A DNA stretch of 64,000 nucleotides, taken from the NCBI RefSeq assembly GCF_016031625.1, contig NZ_JACCHP010000001.1, positions 186,001 through 250,000 on the forward strand, written 5' to 3'. This DNA is from Bradyrhizobium agreste (GTDB lineage: Bacteria; Pseudomonadota; Alphaproteobacteria; Rhizobiales; Xanthobacteraceae). The notes beneath the pieces were generated by a model. It was not told the DNA's origin. It saw nothing but the letters and a program-made list of their open reading frames with translations, and made no database searches. This document shows, one piece after another, positions 51,574-59,041 of the stretch (position 1 is its first letter; every line of letters begins with the position of its first letter). The position numbers and the translations under genes were made by a program.

Positions 51574-53129
51574 TAAGCGAAGCCGTCCGTCTTCGCGGGT
51601 CCGGCCGCTCGATCTGGAAAGCGATACGGCTGAGCGGCCGCGGAGGCCGGCTGCAGCAAGGAGCTTGCAGAAAGCGCTTTGGCAGCCTTTGCCGCCTTAT
51701 CTCCCTTGGCGGACATCTCCTCGACCGCGGAGTCATAGTTTAGTCCGGAGCGCTTGCGGCCCGAACCGAAGATGGTCCGCACCGGCTCTGAGGCCTTGGC
51801 ATAGGCGTTGGCACCGATCGCGGTCTCCGCGCCGGCACAGCGGGACTGTTCCTTCTCCGCCGCCAACACGCCGCGGCTCACGGAGCAGCGGATGAGTTCT
51901 CCCTTCATGCCTAGACGCGTAATGTTCATCGGCCCAAAATCGAAGCCGATGGCCAAGCCCAGACTGGTCGCATCCGTGCCGTTCGCCTTCAGGCGGGTAA
52001 GAGCCAGGTCAAAGCTGCTCCGCATCCCGCCGGAGCACAGGGTCATGTTGCTGATGGTCTCCTCCACATCAGTGGTTTGCGCGGTACCCTCCACCAGCAA
52101 GCCATGGACGCAATCGCCGATGAATCGGACCTTCACCCCCTTGAAGTCCTCATGAAGCACCGCGTCGAGTTCGGCGCGCAAGACATGGAGAGCCCGAACG
52201 ACATGTTTCGCGCCCGCGTCGGTAGCGATGTTGTTGCCGACGTATTTGGTGAAGCCGTCCAGGTCGCCGTACACGGTGCAGGCATCCTGGCGGCGTGAGT
52301 TCTTCGCGGAAAGGGTTTCGATATCGAGCGTCGAATAGGGTGGTGTGTGCCCGGAAAACTCGAATGCGCTGATCGGATTATTTTTCAGATCTTCCTGCCA
52401 CTCCTTCACGATCTCGGCGGCCGTGACCTCAAGCTTGGCTTCCTTCTGGCTGGCCTGAATTTCGGCAGTGGTGAGGGGCGTCGTATCAACATCTTTGACC
52501 TCGGAAAGCCCGATGGCTTTCCGCGCCTTGTTGGTGAGGTAGATTCCAGTCGCAGTGCCACCTCCGGCACGCTTGGCGGCGTAGTTCGCCGGCTCGCCCA
52601 GAAACAGCGGTTCACGATGGCCACGGCGACCATTATTCACCGCTAGGGCTTTACCGGTATCGATACCGACCCGCACCTTTGCAGCCGGGTGATCCGCGTC
52701 TTCCCCAGTCTGGGCCAGGACCTCGATGATGAGCTGCGCCGTCGCGACGGCGCGATGCACGCGCTTTGCTTCGTTATCGTAAGGCTTGGCTACTACGGAG
52801 TGGAGCCGCTGGTTGTGGAAGTCGACCAGGATGGCATCCACCCGCCCGATGATCCGGTGCACTGCGCGGTAGTGCAAGTTCAAGAAGCGGAGCGTGCGCT
52901 TGTGACACGTCTCGCCCTCGATATCGGTGACCGCCAGCATATCCTTGACGTTGAGAATGTCCGCGTAGAGATGCACACCATTGACGCGGTAGGCGACCGT
53001 GTTCGCCAGGTTTGAGAGGTCCGTGTCGCGGACGTATTCCTTGATCTCGATCGCCTTGAGCGGAAGGCCGTCGATCTTGGCATCGATCCGCTTTGTGGCA
53101 CGCTCTTTATTCCAATTCCGACCTGCCAT
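51573..53129 (-). CDS. Two-domain class III nucleotidyl cyclase (Pycsar cyclase candidate)
   Basis: 518 aa from ATG 53129 (GGAG upstream; longer in-frame starts lack one). Domain 1 (about 40-210) is a degenerate cyclase fold: H-L-Y-A-D-I-L-N (D57), R-V-G-I-D-T-G-K-A and F-L-G-E-P-A-N-Y-A-A-K-R, retaining the transition-state Asn-type motif but lacking a clear second metal Asp. Domain 2 (about 283-430) has Y-G-D-L-D-G-F-T (D289) and F-I-G-D-C (D339), both metal Asp, but a divergent V-S-R-G-V-L-A-A. The halves could form one composite active site. The product is not predictable; Pycsar cyclases make cCMP or cUMP. The C-terminus ends T-D-G-F-A, a plausible Cap2 conjugation tail. First gene of the operon. 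Confidence 0.82.
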   Translation of the reverse strand: MAGRNWNKERATKRIDAKIDGLPLKAIEIKEYVRDTDLSNLANTVAYRVNGVHLYADILNVKDMLAVTDIEGETCHKRTLRFLNLHYRAVHRIIGRVDAILVDFHNQRLHSVVAKPYDNEAKRVHRAVATAQLIIEVLAQTGEDADHPAAKVRVGIDTGKALAVNNGRRGHREPLFLGEPANYAAKRAGGGTATGIYLTNKARKAIGLSEVKDVDTTPLTTAEIQASQKEAKLEVTAAEIVKEWQEDLKNNPISAFEFSGHTPPYSTLDIETLSAKNSRRQDACTVYGDLDGFTKYVGNNIATDAGAKHVVRALHVLRAELDAVLHEDFKGVKVRFIGDCVHGLLVEGTAQTTDVEETISNMTLCSGGMRSSFDLALTRLKANGTDATSLGLAIGFDFGPMNITRLGMKGELIRCSVSRGVLAAEKEQSRCAGAETAIGANAYAKASEPVRTIFGSGRKRSGLNYDSAVEEMSAKGDKAAKAAKALSASSLLQPASAAAQPYRFPDRAAGPAKTDGFA

Positions 53130-53224
53130 TGCTGGTGCTCCGTTTGATGCGCGGCACGAGCGGTGCCCGGAAGGGCGACGGCGATGGCAGCGCGTATTGA
53201 TCTCTGCTGTGCGAAGGTGCCTCG

Positions 53225-53252
53225 TTGACCTTGCACGCATGACGCGTATATT
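53225..53252 (+). promoter_or_regulatory. Candidate promoter for fic gene
   Basis: TTGACC (53225-53230), 16-nt spacer, TATATT (53247-53252) on the plus strand, in the roughly 290-bp divergent region between the cyclase and fic genes. The same region must also hold the cyclase promoter; its elements were not resolved. Confidence 0.45.
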
Positions 53253-53420
53253 TAGAACATAAGAAGAACTGATAGAAGGCGGGTGTAACAGATTTGGGCA
53301 GTTTTCCCCTCTTTTCCGCCATGCAGAGGTTGGCGGCACTTTTCTCTGCATCTTTTGGGGAGAATAGGCTTGCCGGTGATGAGAATACGCCCCATAATCT
53401 CTGCAAAGAATGATGAGATT

Positions 53421-54533
53421 ATGACGTATATCCACGAATTACCGCAGTGGCCGACTTTCCGCTGGAATCTGCAGGGAATTGCCGATCGCTTGGTTGCCGT
53501 GCGTCACAAGCAGGGTCGTTTGCTCGGCCGGATGGAGCGTCTCGGCTTCCCGCTCAAAGCTGAAGCCACTCTTCAGACCCTCACCGAAGAAGTGGTGAAG
53601 TCGAGCGAGATCGAAGGTGAGGTGCTCGACCGTGACCAAGTCCGGTCGTCCATTGCCCGTCGCCTGGGCATGGACATTGGTGCTCTCACCCCCGCCGACC
53701 GCCACGTCGAAGGGGTGGTGGAGATGATCCTGGACGCCACCGAACATTACGCGGACGAGCTCACAGCTGAACGCCTCTTCAGCTGGCATGCGGCCCTCTT
53801 TCCGACGGGACGCAGTGGCATGACGAAGATCGTCGCCGGCGCGTGGCGCACAGCCGAGACCGGGCCGATGCAGGTTGTTTCAGGTCCAATGGGCCGGGAG
53901 CGCGTGCATTATGAAGCGCCAGCGGCTGAGCGCCTAGAGAAGGAAATGCAAAGTTTTCTGGAGTGGTTTAACGACAGCCCGGGCAGCATCGACCCTGTCT
54001 TAAAGGCCGCGCTTGCACATCTCTGGTTCGTGACGATCCATCCGTTTGAAGATGGCAACGGTCGCATTGCGCGTGCGATAGCCGATCTCGCTCTCGCCCG
54101 CTCAGAACAGAGCGCGCAAAGGTTCTACAGCATGTCCGCGCAGATCAGGCGCGAGAGGAGTGACTATTACACCATCCTTGAGCGAACCCAGAAAGGAGAC
54201 CTCGACATCACCGATTGGATGTCGTGGTTCCTCGATTGCCTGGATCGCGCCTTTGATGGCGCGGATGCCATTCTCGGGGGAATCCTCCGCAAAGCGGCCT
54301 TCTGGGATCGTCACGCGGCTCGCCCGCTCAATGCACGTCAACGGATTGTCCTCAACCGGCTGTTCGATGGATTTGAGGGCAAGCTGACGTCGTCGAAGTG
54401 GGCAACGCTCACGAAGGTGTCCCAGGCGACGGCGGCAAGGGACATTGAGGAACTGATTGCATACGGCATCCTCAAGAAAGATGCGGCCGGCGGCAGAAGC
54501 ACCAGCTACTCGCTCGTCGACACACAAACCTGA
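53421..54533 (+). CDS. Fic-family AMPylase-like enzyme (DUF4172-Fic)
   Basis: 370 aa from ATG 53421. The N-terminal DUF4172-like region (W-P-T-F-R-W and H-K-Q-G-R-L-L-G-R-M) contains an inhibitory helix S-S-E-I-E-G-E, typical of self-inhibited Fic proteins. The catalytic loop is canonical: H-P-F-E-D-G-N-G-R near residue 207. The flap is V-S-G-P-M-G-R-E-R-V-H-Y. The C-terminus is a winged helix (T-S-S-K-W-A-T-L-T-K-V-S-Q-A-T-A-A-R-D). It transfers AMP to Tyr/Thr/Ser of targets unless inhibited. Divergent from the cyclase and 9 bp before the membrane-effector gene, so it may be part of the same defence locus. Confidence 0.9.
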   Translation: MTYIHELPQWPTFRWNLQGIADRLVAVRHKQGRLLGRMERLGFPLKAEATLQTLTEEVVKSSEIEGEVLDRDQVRSSIARRLGMDIGALTPADRHVEGVVEMILDATEHYADELTAERLFSWHAALFPTGRSGMTKIVAGAWRTAETGPMQVVSGPMGRERVHYEAPAAERLEKEMQSFLEWFNDSPGSIDPVLKAALAHLWFVTIHPFEDGNGRIARAIADLALARSEQSAQRFYSMSAQIRRERSDYYTILERTQKGDLDITDWMSWFLDCLDRAFDGADAILGGILRKAAFWDRHAARPLNARQRIVLNRLFDGFEGKLTSSKWATLTKVSQATAARDIEELIAYGILKKDAAGGRSTSYSLVDTQT

Positions 54534-54542
54534 TGGCGAACG

Positions 54543-55094
54543 ATGAAGGACGACCAGGAAGAAGCGTTTGAGAAACTCCTCTCAACTCAACTGAGCCGCA
54601 ACATCGACTTCGTCAAATTTGCGGAGACAAAGAACGCTGCGTTGCTGACGTTTTCCTCAGCATGGATCATCGGCTCTATAAACCTCCTGACCGGGCAGGC
54701 CACCCTACCCGCTGGTTACGCTGTAGCCTTCTGTGTTGCCCTGCCTCTATTCGCCGCGGCCGGCCTTGTGTGCATTCTGTCGTTCGTTCCGCAGATTTTA
54801 GACCGCTTTCATCAGCAGGATGACGACGACAAAAGCCTTCTCTATTGGGGGCACATCGCCGAGATACCGGTCGGACGCTATCATGTGCGGGTAACGGAGC
54901 GCTATAAGCCGCAAGAGAACCACAGCGTCACCGAGCGCTACCTCGATGACCTATGTGTGCAGATATCCGTCAATGCCCGCATTGCCACGCGTAAGTTCAC
55001 AATGTTCAACGTTGCGGCTGGGTTCGTGTTCGCGGCAATCTTGGTTCTTTCGCTGCCACCAATCTGGTGGGGTATCCGACACTTGCTGCGCTAA
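54543..55094 (+). CDS. PycTM-like membrane protein (candidate second Pycsar effector)
   Basis: 183 aa. An N-terminal helix with I-D-F-V-K-F-A-E-T-K-N-A-A (the family pattern is A-D-x-K-A/G) is followed by membrane helices at about 32-50 and 57-82, a cytoplasmic segment 85-150 with Y-L-D-D-L-C-V-Q-I, R-K-F and a third helix at about 155-177. This layout matches the Pycsar transmembrane effector (PycTM/DUF5706-like), which opens or damages the inner membrane on sensing a cyclic pyrimidine. SLATT-type proteins look similar and are the alternative. It follows fic by 9 bp. Confidence 0.65.
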   Translation: MKDDQEEAFEKLLSTQLSRNIDFVKFAETKNAALLTFSSAWIIGSINLLTGQATLPAGYAVAFCVALPLFAAAGLVCILSFVPQILDRFHQQDDDDKSLLYWGHIAEIPVGRYHVRVTERYKPQENHSVTERYLDDLCVQISVNARIATRKFTMFNVAAGFVFAAILVLSLPPIWWGIRHLLR

Positions 55095-55170
55095 CCTAGG
55101 GTGGGATCGCCTCTAAAGCGCGAAGCTTCAGCATTACCCAGCGACAGCCCACCGGGTCCGGTGCAAAGAT

Positions 55171-55389
55171 CTAAAACAGGCCGGGCACACCGTATTTCCA
55201 AACCAACCCCCCAATCGCTCCTACAATAGCAATCACGGCCGTCCACCACGGCGGTGACTTCTGGCGGGCCGCCCTGATCGTAAGCAGATACACCACGGCG
55301 CCGAGATACGGGCCGTAGCGTTCAGGATACTCCTGATTGCGCCTCACCACTTCGATGAAGTTCGGATTCCGCACGTCCTGGTCAGACAC
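55171..55389 (-). CDS. Small membrane protein, 72 aa
   Basis: GTG 55389 with a perfect AGGAGG ribosome site 7 nt upstream. Soluble N-terminus (V-R-N-P-N-F-I-E-V-V-R-R-N-Q-E-Y-P) and two hydrophobic segments (Y-L-G-A-V-V-Y-L-L-T-I; W-T-A-V-I-A-I-V-G-A-I-G-G-L-V). It lies just outside the cyclic-nucleotide locus. Function unknown. Confidence 0.65.
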   Translation of the reverse strand: MSDQDVRNPNFIEVVRRNQEYPERYGPYLGAVVYLLTIRAARQKSPPWWTAVIAIVGAIGGLVWKYGVPGLF

Positions 55390-55856
55390 AGCCGACCTCC
55401 TGTTTGAATCGCGGCGCCTCTTTGTCCTGACCTCACCGCAAGGCCATTAGCCGTTCGTAAAACTGCCCTTCATTCGCGTGAGCCGACGAGCAAATCAGCG
55501 ACCCAGTAGTGCCACCGAAAGCCGCCGGATTCTTCAAATCGCGCCGGATATCCCCCTCTTTAGCATTTTCTGGATGTATGTTCCCGATACGCTCTTGGTC
55601 GAACTCCATCACTGTTTGCGCGACGGGACAAGTCAAACTTCTGATTTTCGAAAATTGTCACAAGCCTTTGAAATTGTACTAGAAAGACCGCCGCTCCCGC
55701 TTCCCTTCTCGGGAGGCATGATTCGGGCCGAGCCGCTCGGACGCTCGCGTGTTCCCCGTTCGAGGCAGCGGATCATGCCGGCAACGACCGGCATCAGAAC
55801 GTTTTTGTCTCCCGGCCGGTCCTGCCCTCGCGGCAAATCCCCACCTGGAGAATGCA

Positions 55857-56055
55857 ATGCCTGCAAAACCCAAAGCCAAGAAGCCGAGCCACGAGGCCTT
55901 CGTCATCACCGGCGAAGGCGAGAGTGCGTTCTGGACCAAGATCGACGCGGTCTGGCCGCATGACGACGGCAAAAGGCTTTAACGTCGATCTGATCGCCCT
56001 ACCCGTCAGCGGAAGGCTCGTCATTCGCGAGAGAAAGGAAACTGAAAAATCGTGA
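55857..56055 (+). pseudogene. Small conserved gene, one-base insertion
   Basis: ATG 55857 (GGAG upstream) reads M-P-A-K-P-K-A-K-K-P-S-H-E-A-F-V-I-T-G-E-G then A-F-W-T-K-I-D-A-V-W-P-H-D-D-G-K. An extra A in the AAAA run at 55972-55975 shifts the frame; dropping one A gives G-K-G-F-N-V-D-L-I-A-L-P-V-S-G-R-L-V-I-R, the usual continuation of this roughly 65-aa family. It could be a sequencing error or recent inactivation. A good terminator follows. Confidence 0.7.
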
Positions 56056-56059
56056 CGAG

Positions 56060-56080
56060 ATGCCCCTTCGGGGGCATTTC
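56060..56080. terminator. Rho-independent terminator (ATGCCCC-TTCG-GGGGCAT)
   Basis: Perfect 7-bp stem with a UUCG tetraloop followed by TTT, directly after the small frameshifted gene and 25 bp from the convergent end of the minus-strand gene at 56105. It may serve both directions. Confidence 0.75.
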
Positions 56081-56104
56081 TGCTGGATTCTTTCCGCGTG
56101 CGGT

Positions 56105-57544
56105 CTAGTTACCGGTATCGGGCAGAACCCATGCCGCCTTGAGCATCGCTGCCAGCTCAAGCGACTCGGAGACTGTCAGGCCCGAGAGCTCATGCGCCAG
56201 TCTTCGAACATCAACCGCTTTCTGGCTGCCCGGATATTCATCCTCCGAGAGACGGGACATGATAGCGCTGCCGGCCTCGAAGTACCCGAATTCGGTCCTC
56301 ATTTTCTGAGCCTTGTCGATGTCTTCCGCGGTCCAATCCACAGTGTCCATGAAGAAGAAGTCTTCCGATGATCCTTTCACGCCCCGGGCGTCCATTGCGA
56401 TACCCACAATGAATCGCTTCTCTGGGTTCACTGCCTTTGCAGCTACGCAGCGCAGCTGAAGATCCTTGGCGCGCTCGGCACGATAAGCAGCGTGATCCTT
56501 TCCTTGATCACCGCGCCCAATATACAGCACGTAGCTGACATCGCTTTGATCCGACGGCAGCAACGTACTGATCGCTTGTTTTTTAGCTATCTCCGCTCTT
56601 TCGAGAATAGCCTTGGACAATATTCTTCTAAAGAACCGCGTCTCCCCCGCCATTATCCGAACTGTGCGCTCATGATCCGACATGCTGAGTTCATTGCCGA
56701 ATTCAAGCGTTTCGTTCAGGTAATGATCGGAAATGTATTCAATGAGCCCATCCCAAAAATAGCTGACCTCATTTGCCTCCCGGCCCGCCAGAAACTCTGG
56801 CGATGACTCCACCTGCTCCCAAAGGGAGGGCACAATCCGGTATGGTCCTTCTTCCGCCGGAAATGTCCGGTCGTGCCAGAGATAACGAGCCAAAAGATCG
56901 GTTTCCGCTTCCGCGAATTTGAAGTTGCCCGTTTCCATCAAGGCGACTTTGCTGTCGAGATAGTGGATAAAGTCCTTGATCGTCGAAAGCTCGCTGAGAA
57001 TCGTCGTTAGGCTCGTATCGTCGAACACATGTACCCAGCCAGACGCCTTGTCCGTCCGGCCTACGGTGAACCGTACGGCGTCGTTCAGCACGGCTGGTTC
57101 GATCTTCAGTGCACGTGTCCCCGTTTCGACTTCCGCACGATCCAGAGCACCCAGCGCGACACAGATGCGATGCACCCTCATATCGTTCGCGTTCGGCAGC
57201 TCGATCGGAAGCTTTTCAGTACATTTCGCGTCCAAGAATACCCTGTCGGGGCACGGCCGTATCCAACGCTCCGCCTGTGCAATCTGGTGCGCCGAGTCCG
57301 CAATCGACCGTCTGTACCAGCGCGACCAATCGAGATCGGCATCGCCTGTGTCTGGATAGCTGCACGATTTATCTGAAAAGATGATGACGTCGTTTCCGAA
57401 TACGACCAGGAGATCAATCAGCTCTTTGCCCGGTGGTTTCTTGAACAGGTTGGGATAGGTCCAAAGCTTCAGGAATGATCTGTCGCAGAGTTCTGCCAGC
57501 AAATTCTCGGAGGCCGTCAGGCCTTCAGAACGCTTGAAGCGCAT
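56105..57544 (-). CDS. Large protein with nuclease-like N-terminus, unknown function
   Basis: 479 aa from ATG 57544. The N-terminal 60 residues resemble a PD-(D/E)xK/NERD-like nuclease core: L-T-A-S-E-N-L-L-A-E-L, L-F-K-K-P-P-G-K-E-L-I-D-L-L-V-V-F-G-N-D-V-I-I-F-S-D-K with D44 and K59. The acidic residue preceding K59 is displaced (S-D-K rather than E-x-K), so activity is uncertain. The rest is mixed alpha/beta (V-S-Y-V-L-Y-I-G-R-G-D; R-F-I-V-G-I-A-M-D-A-R-G) of no known family. Position beside the Pycsar-like locus suggests defence. Confidence 0.65.
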   Translation of the reverse strand: MRFKRSEGLTASENLLAELCDRSFLKLWTYPNLFKKPPGKELIDLLVVFGNDVIIFSDKSCSYPDTGDADLDWSRWYRRSIADSAHQIAQAERWIRPCPDRVFLDAKCTEKLPIELPNANDMRVHRICVALGALDRAEVETGTRALKIEPAVLNDAVRFTVGRTDKASGWVHVFDDTSLTTILSELSTIKDFIHYLDSKVALMETGNFKFAEAETDLLARYLWHDRTFPAEEGPYRIVPSLWEQVESSPEFLAGREANEVSYFWDGLIEYISDHYLNETLEFGNELSMSDHERTVRIMAGETRFFRRILSKAILERAEIAKKQAISTLLPSDQSDVSYVLYIGRGDQGKDHAAYRAERAKDLQLRCVAAKAVNPEKRFIVGIAMDARGVKGSSEDFFFMDTVDWTAEDIDKAQKMRTEFGYFEAGSAIMSRLSEDEYPGSQKAVDVRRLAHELSGLTVSESLELAAMLKAAWVLPDTGN

Positions 57545-57652
57545 GTCTCATTCCTCTCACCTGATCATCCACCAGCTTCTTTATACGGCACCCCACCAAT
57601 TTGTGAGCCTATCATATGCGCCACGGGCGAAATACTGGCGCGTCAACAACAG

Positions 57653-57728
57653 CTGACCGGGCTCTACGCGCAGGCGCGCCGGGCCAAAACGTGCCGGCCT
57701 TCGGTTACGATCCCTCGCGCAAGGCGCC
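57653..57728 (+). repeat. ParB-leader repeat, copy 2
   Basis: Contains GACCGGGCTCTACGCGCA and GATCCCTCGCGCA, matching 24278-24360 with few differences. No ParB gene follows; instead a phosphoesterase relic begins. It marks a detached piece of the same mobile module. Confidence 0.7.
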
Positions 57729-57779
57729 GGGCACCAGCCTCACCGTAGCCGCAGATAGCCGCCGGAGCTTCTTAAGCCG

Positions 57780-58868
57780 TGGACTTCCCGCTCGGAGCAT
57801 TGGAAGTGGCGACGATGACCGGCTTCCCCAGCGCTTTGACGACAATCGACCCCTTCAATCAAATGCGGAGACAGTGGATCTACCGGAAATACGCGGGCGG
57901 TGGCGAGCCGTTCTTCTCGGTGTTGACGCGCCATTCGCTGCGCTTGGGGACGCGTAAGGCCGATCGGGTAGATCTTCACCTCGTCTTCCGTGATCCTCAT
58001 CCGCAGGAAATTGCGGTGACTATCAAGCCTCATGGAGCTGAAAGCGTCATTGTGGTTCATCTTGTAGCGGGCTGACGTGAGGTACAGGTAGATTCCGAAG
58101 CAGTAGCCCCCGAGCAATGCGCCGACGAGCGTCATCTCGGCGAGGAAGACAACGATGCCCGGCAAGTGCCAGCCTCCAAACGGCGGAAGCCAGCCCGCTC
58201 AGATAATCGAATAACTGAGCCGCAAGGATCGCGACCGTCGAATGCACCGCGCCATTGGCCGCGGAGATCAACTGTACAACCCTGCTGTTCCCTTCCTGGC
58301 GCTTGGTATAGGCCCAGAAGCCCAGGCCGAAGAGAAGCGGCACGAGCACCAGCGAGTCCGGCCAGAGATGCACCGTTGCGAGCCCCGCCGGCCAGTAGAT
58401 TGCTCCGCGCAGAAAACAAAAGCCGGGGTTCAGGCTCACGAAACTGAAGTTGCCTTTCAGCAATTCCAAGCTTTCCGTCCTGCTTGGATAGCAGGCTGCC
58501 GCCTCGCAATCTTCGTGCGGTGAATCCGGCTTCGTTTTGAGCTTGAGTTCGGTCACCCGCCTGCCGAGCCATGACTTGTTGTCGTCTTTCGGATCGAGAA
58601 CCACGTTGTCCTCGAGCTGGTGCGTGGGGCGGAGAAACGCTCCGCCGCCGGAGGTGATGAACTGCGTTACGCCGTCGTTGCCTGAATATCGGCTGTAGTG
58701 ATGCGTATCGCCCGACAACACGATTGGGATTTGCAGGTTCCGCTTCGCGTTCACAGGAAGGCTTTCAACGACTTCAAGCACTCGCACCTTGTCGCTCCGG
58801 TGTGGCGCTTTTCGCACACAGTCGTAGCATCTTGAACACCGTGTGAGGGCCTGAACGACGCACAACAC
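57780..58868 (-). pseudogene. Membrane metallophosphoesterase, truncated and frameshifted
   Basis: The minus-strand frame (58868-58047) carries I-P-I-V-L-S-G-D-T-H-H-Y-S-R-Y, F-I-T-S-G-G-G-A-F-L and H-Q-L, the C-terminal metal-site part of a calcineurin-like phosphoesterase, then membrane helices. Near 58160 the frame shifts and continues I-V-V-F-L-A-E-M-T-L-V-G-A-L-L-G-G and N-H-N-D-A-F-S-S-M-R-L. The N-terminal metal-binding half (D-x-H, G-D, G-N-H/D) is missing, so the enzyme is inactive. Confidence 0.75.
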
Positions 58869-58935
58869 TCACTGAGAGTGGCTCGTCTTCCAATTCTCCT
58901 CGCTCTAGAACTGGCAGCCAGCATTTTTAAAGGAG

Positions 58936-58951
58936 TGGTACGACGCTTGCT
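58936..58951 (+). promoter_or_regulatory. Sigma-54 promoter (TGGTACG-N4-TTGCT)
   Basis: TGGTACGACGCTTGCT matches the RpoN consensus TGGCACG-N4-TTGCW except one base (T for C at position 4 of the -24 box). The conserved GG is at 58937-58938 and GC at 58949-58950, spaced correctly. Transcription would begin near 58962, 80 nt before the PurF-like gene. A partial NifA-type site (TGT-N10-ACG) lies at 58842-58857. Suggests symbiotic or nitrogen control of the operon. Confidence 0.7.
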
Positions 58952-59041
58952 TAAGGATGAAGCGAACTTCCGCCTTCACAGGGCACATTAGCCATGCGAG
59001 GCGCCCCGCCAGATCGGCTCCTTAAAAAAGTGGGTGACTAT

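Noticed and set aside
53130..53435. N-terminal extension of the cyclase to 53435
   Set aside because: The extra 102 residues are Arg/Ser/His-rich, lack a ribosome site and overlap the fic promoter and 5' end; ATG 53129 has GGAG upstream.
58801..58820. Possible NifA upstream site TGT...ACA
   Set aside because: The spacing is 12 rather than 10; the site at 58842-58857 has correct spacing but one mismatch. Neither is strong enough for a feature.
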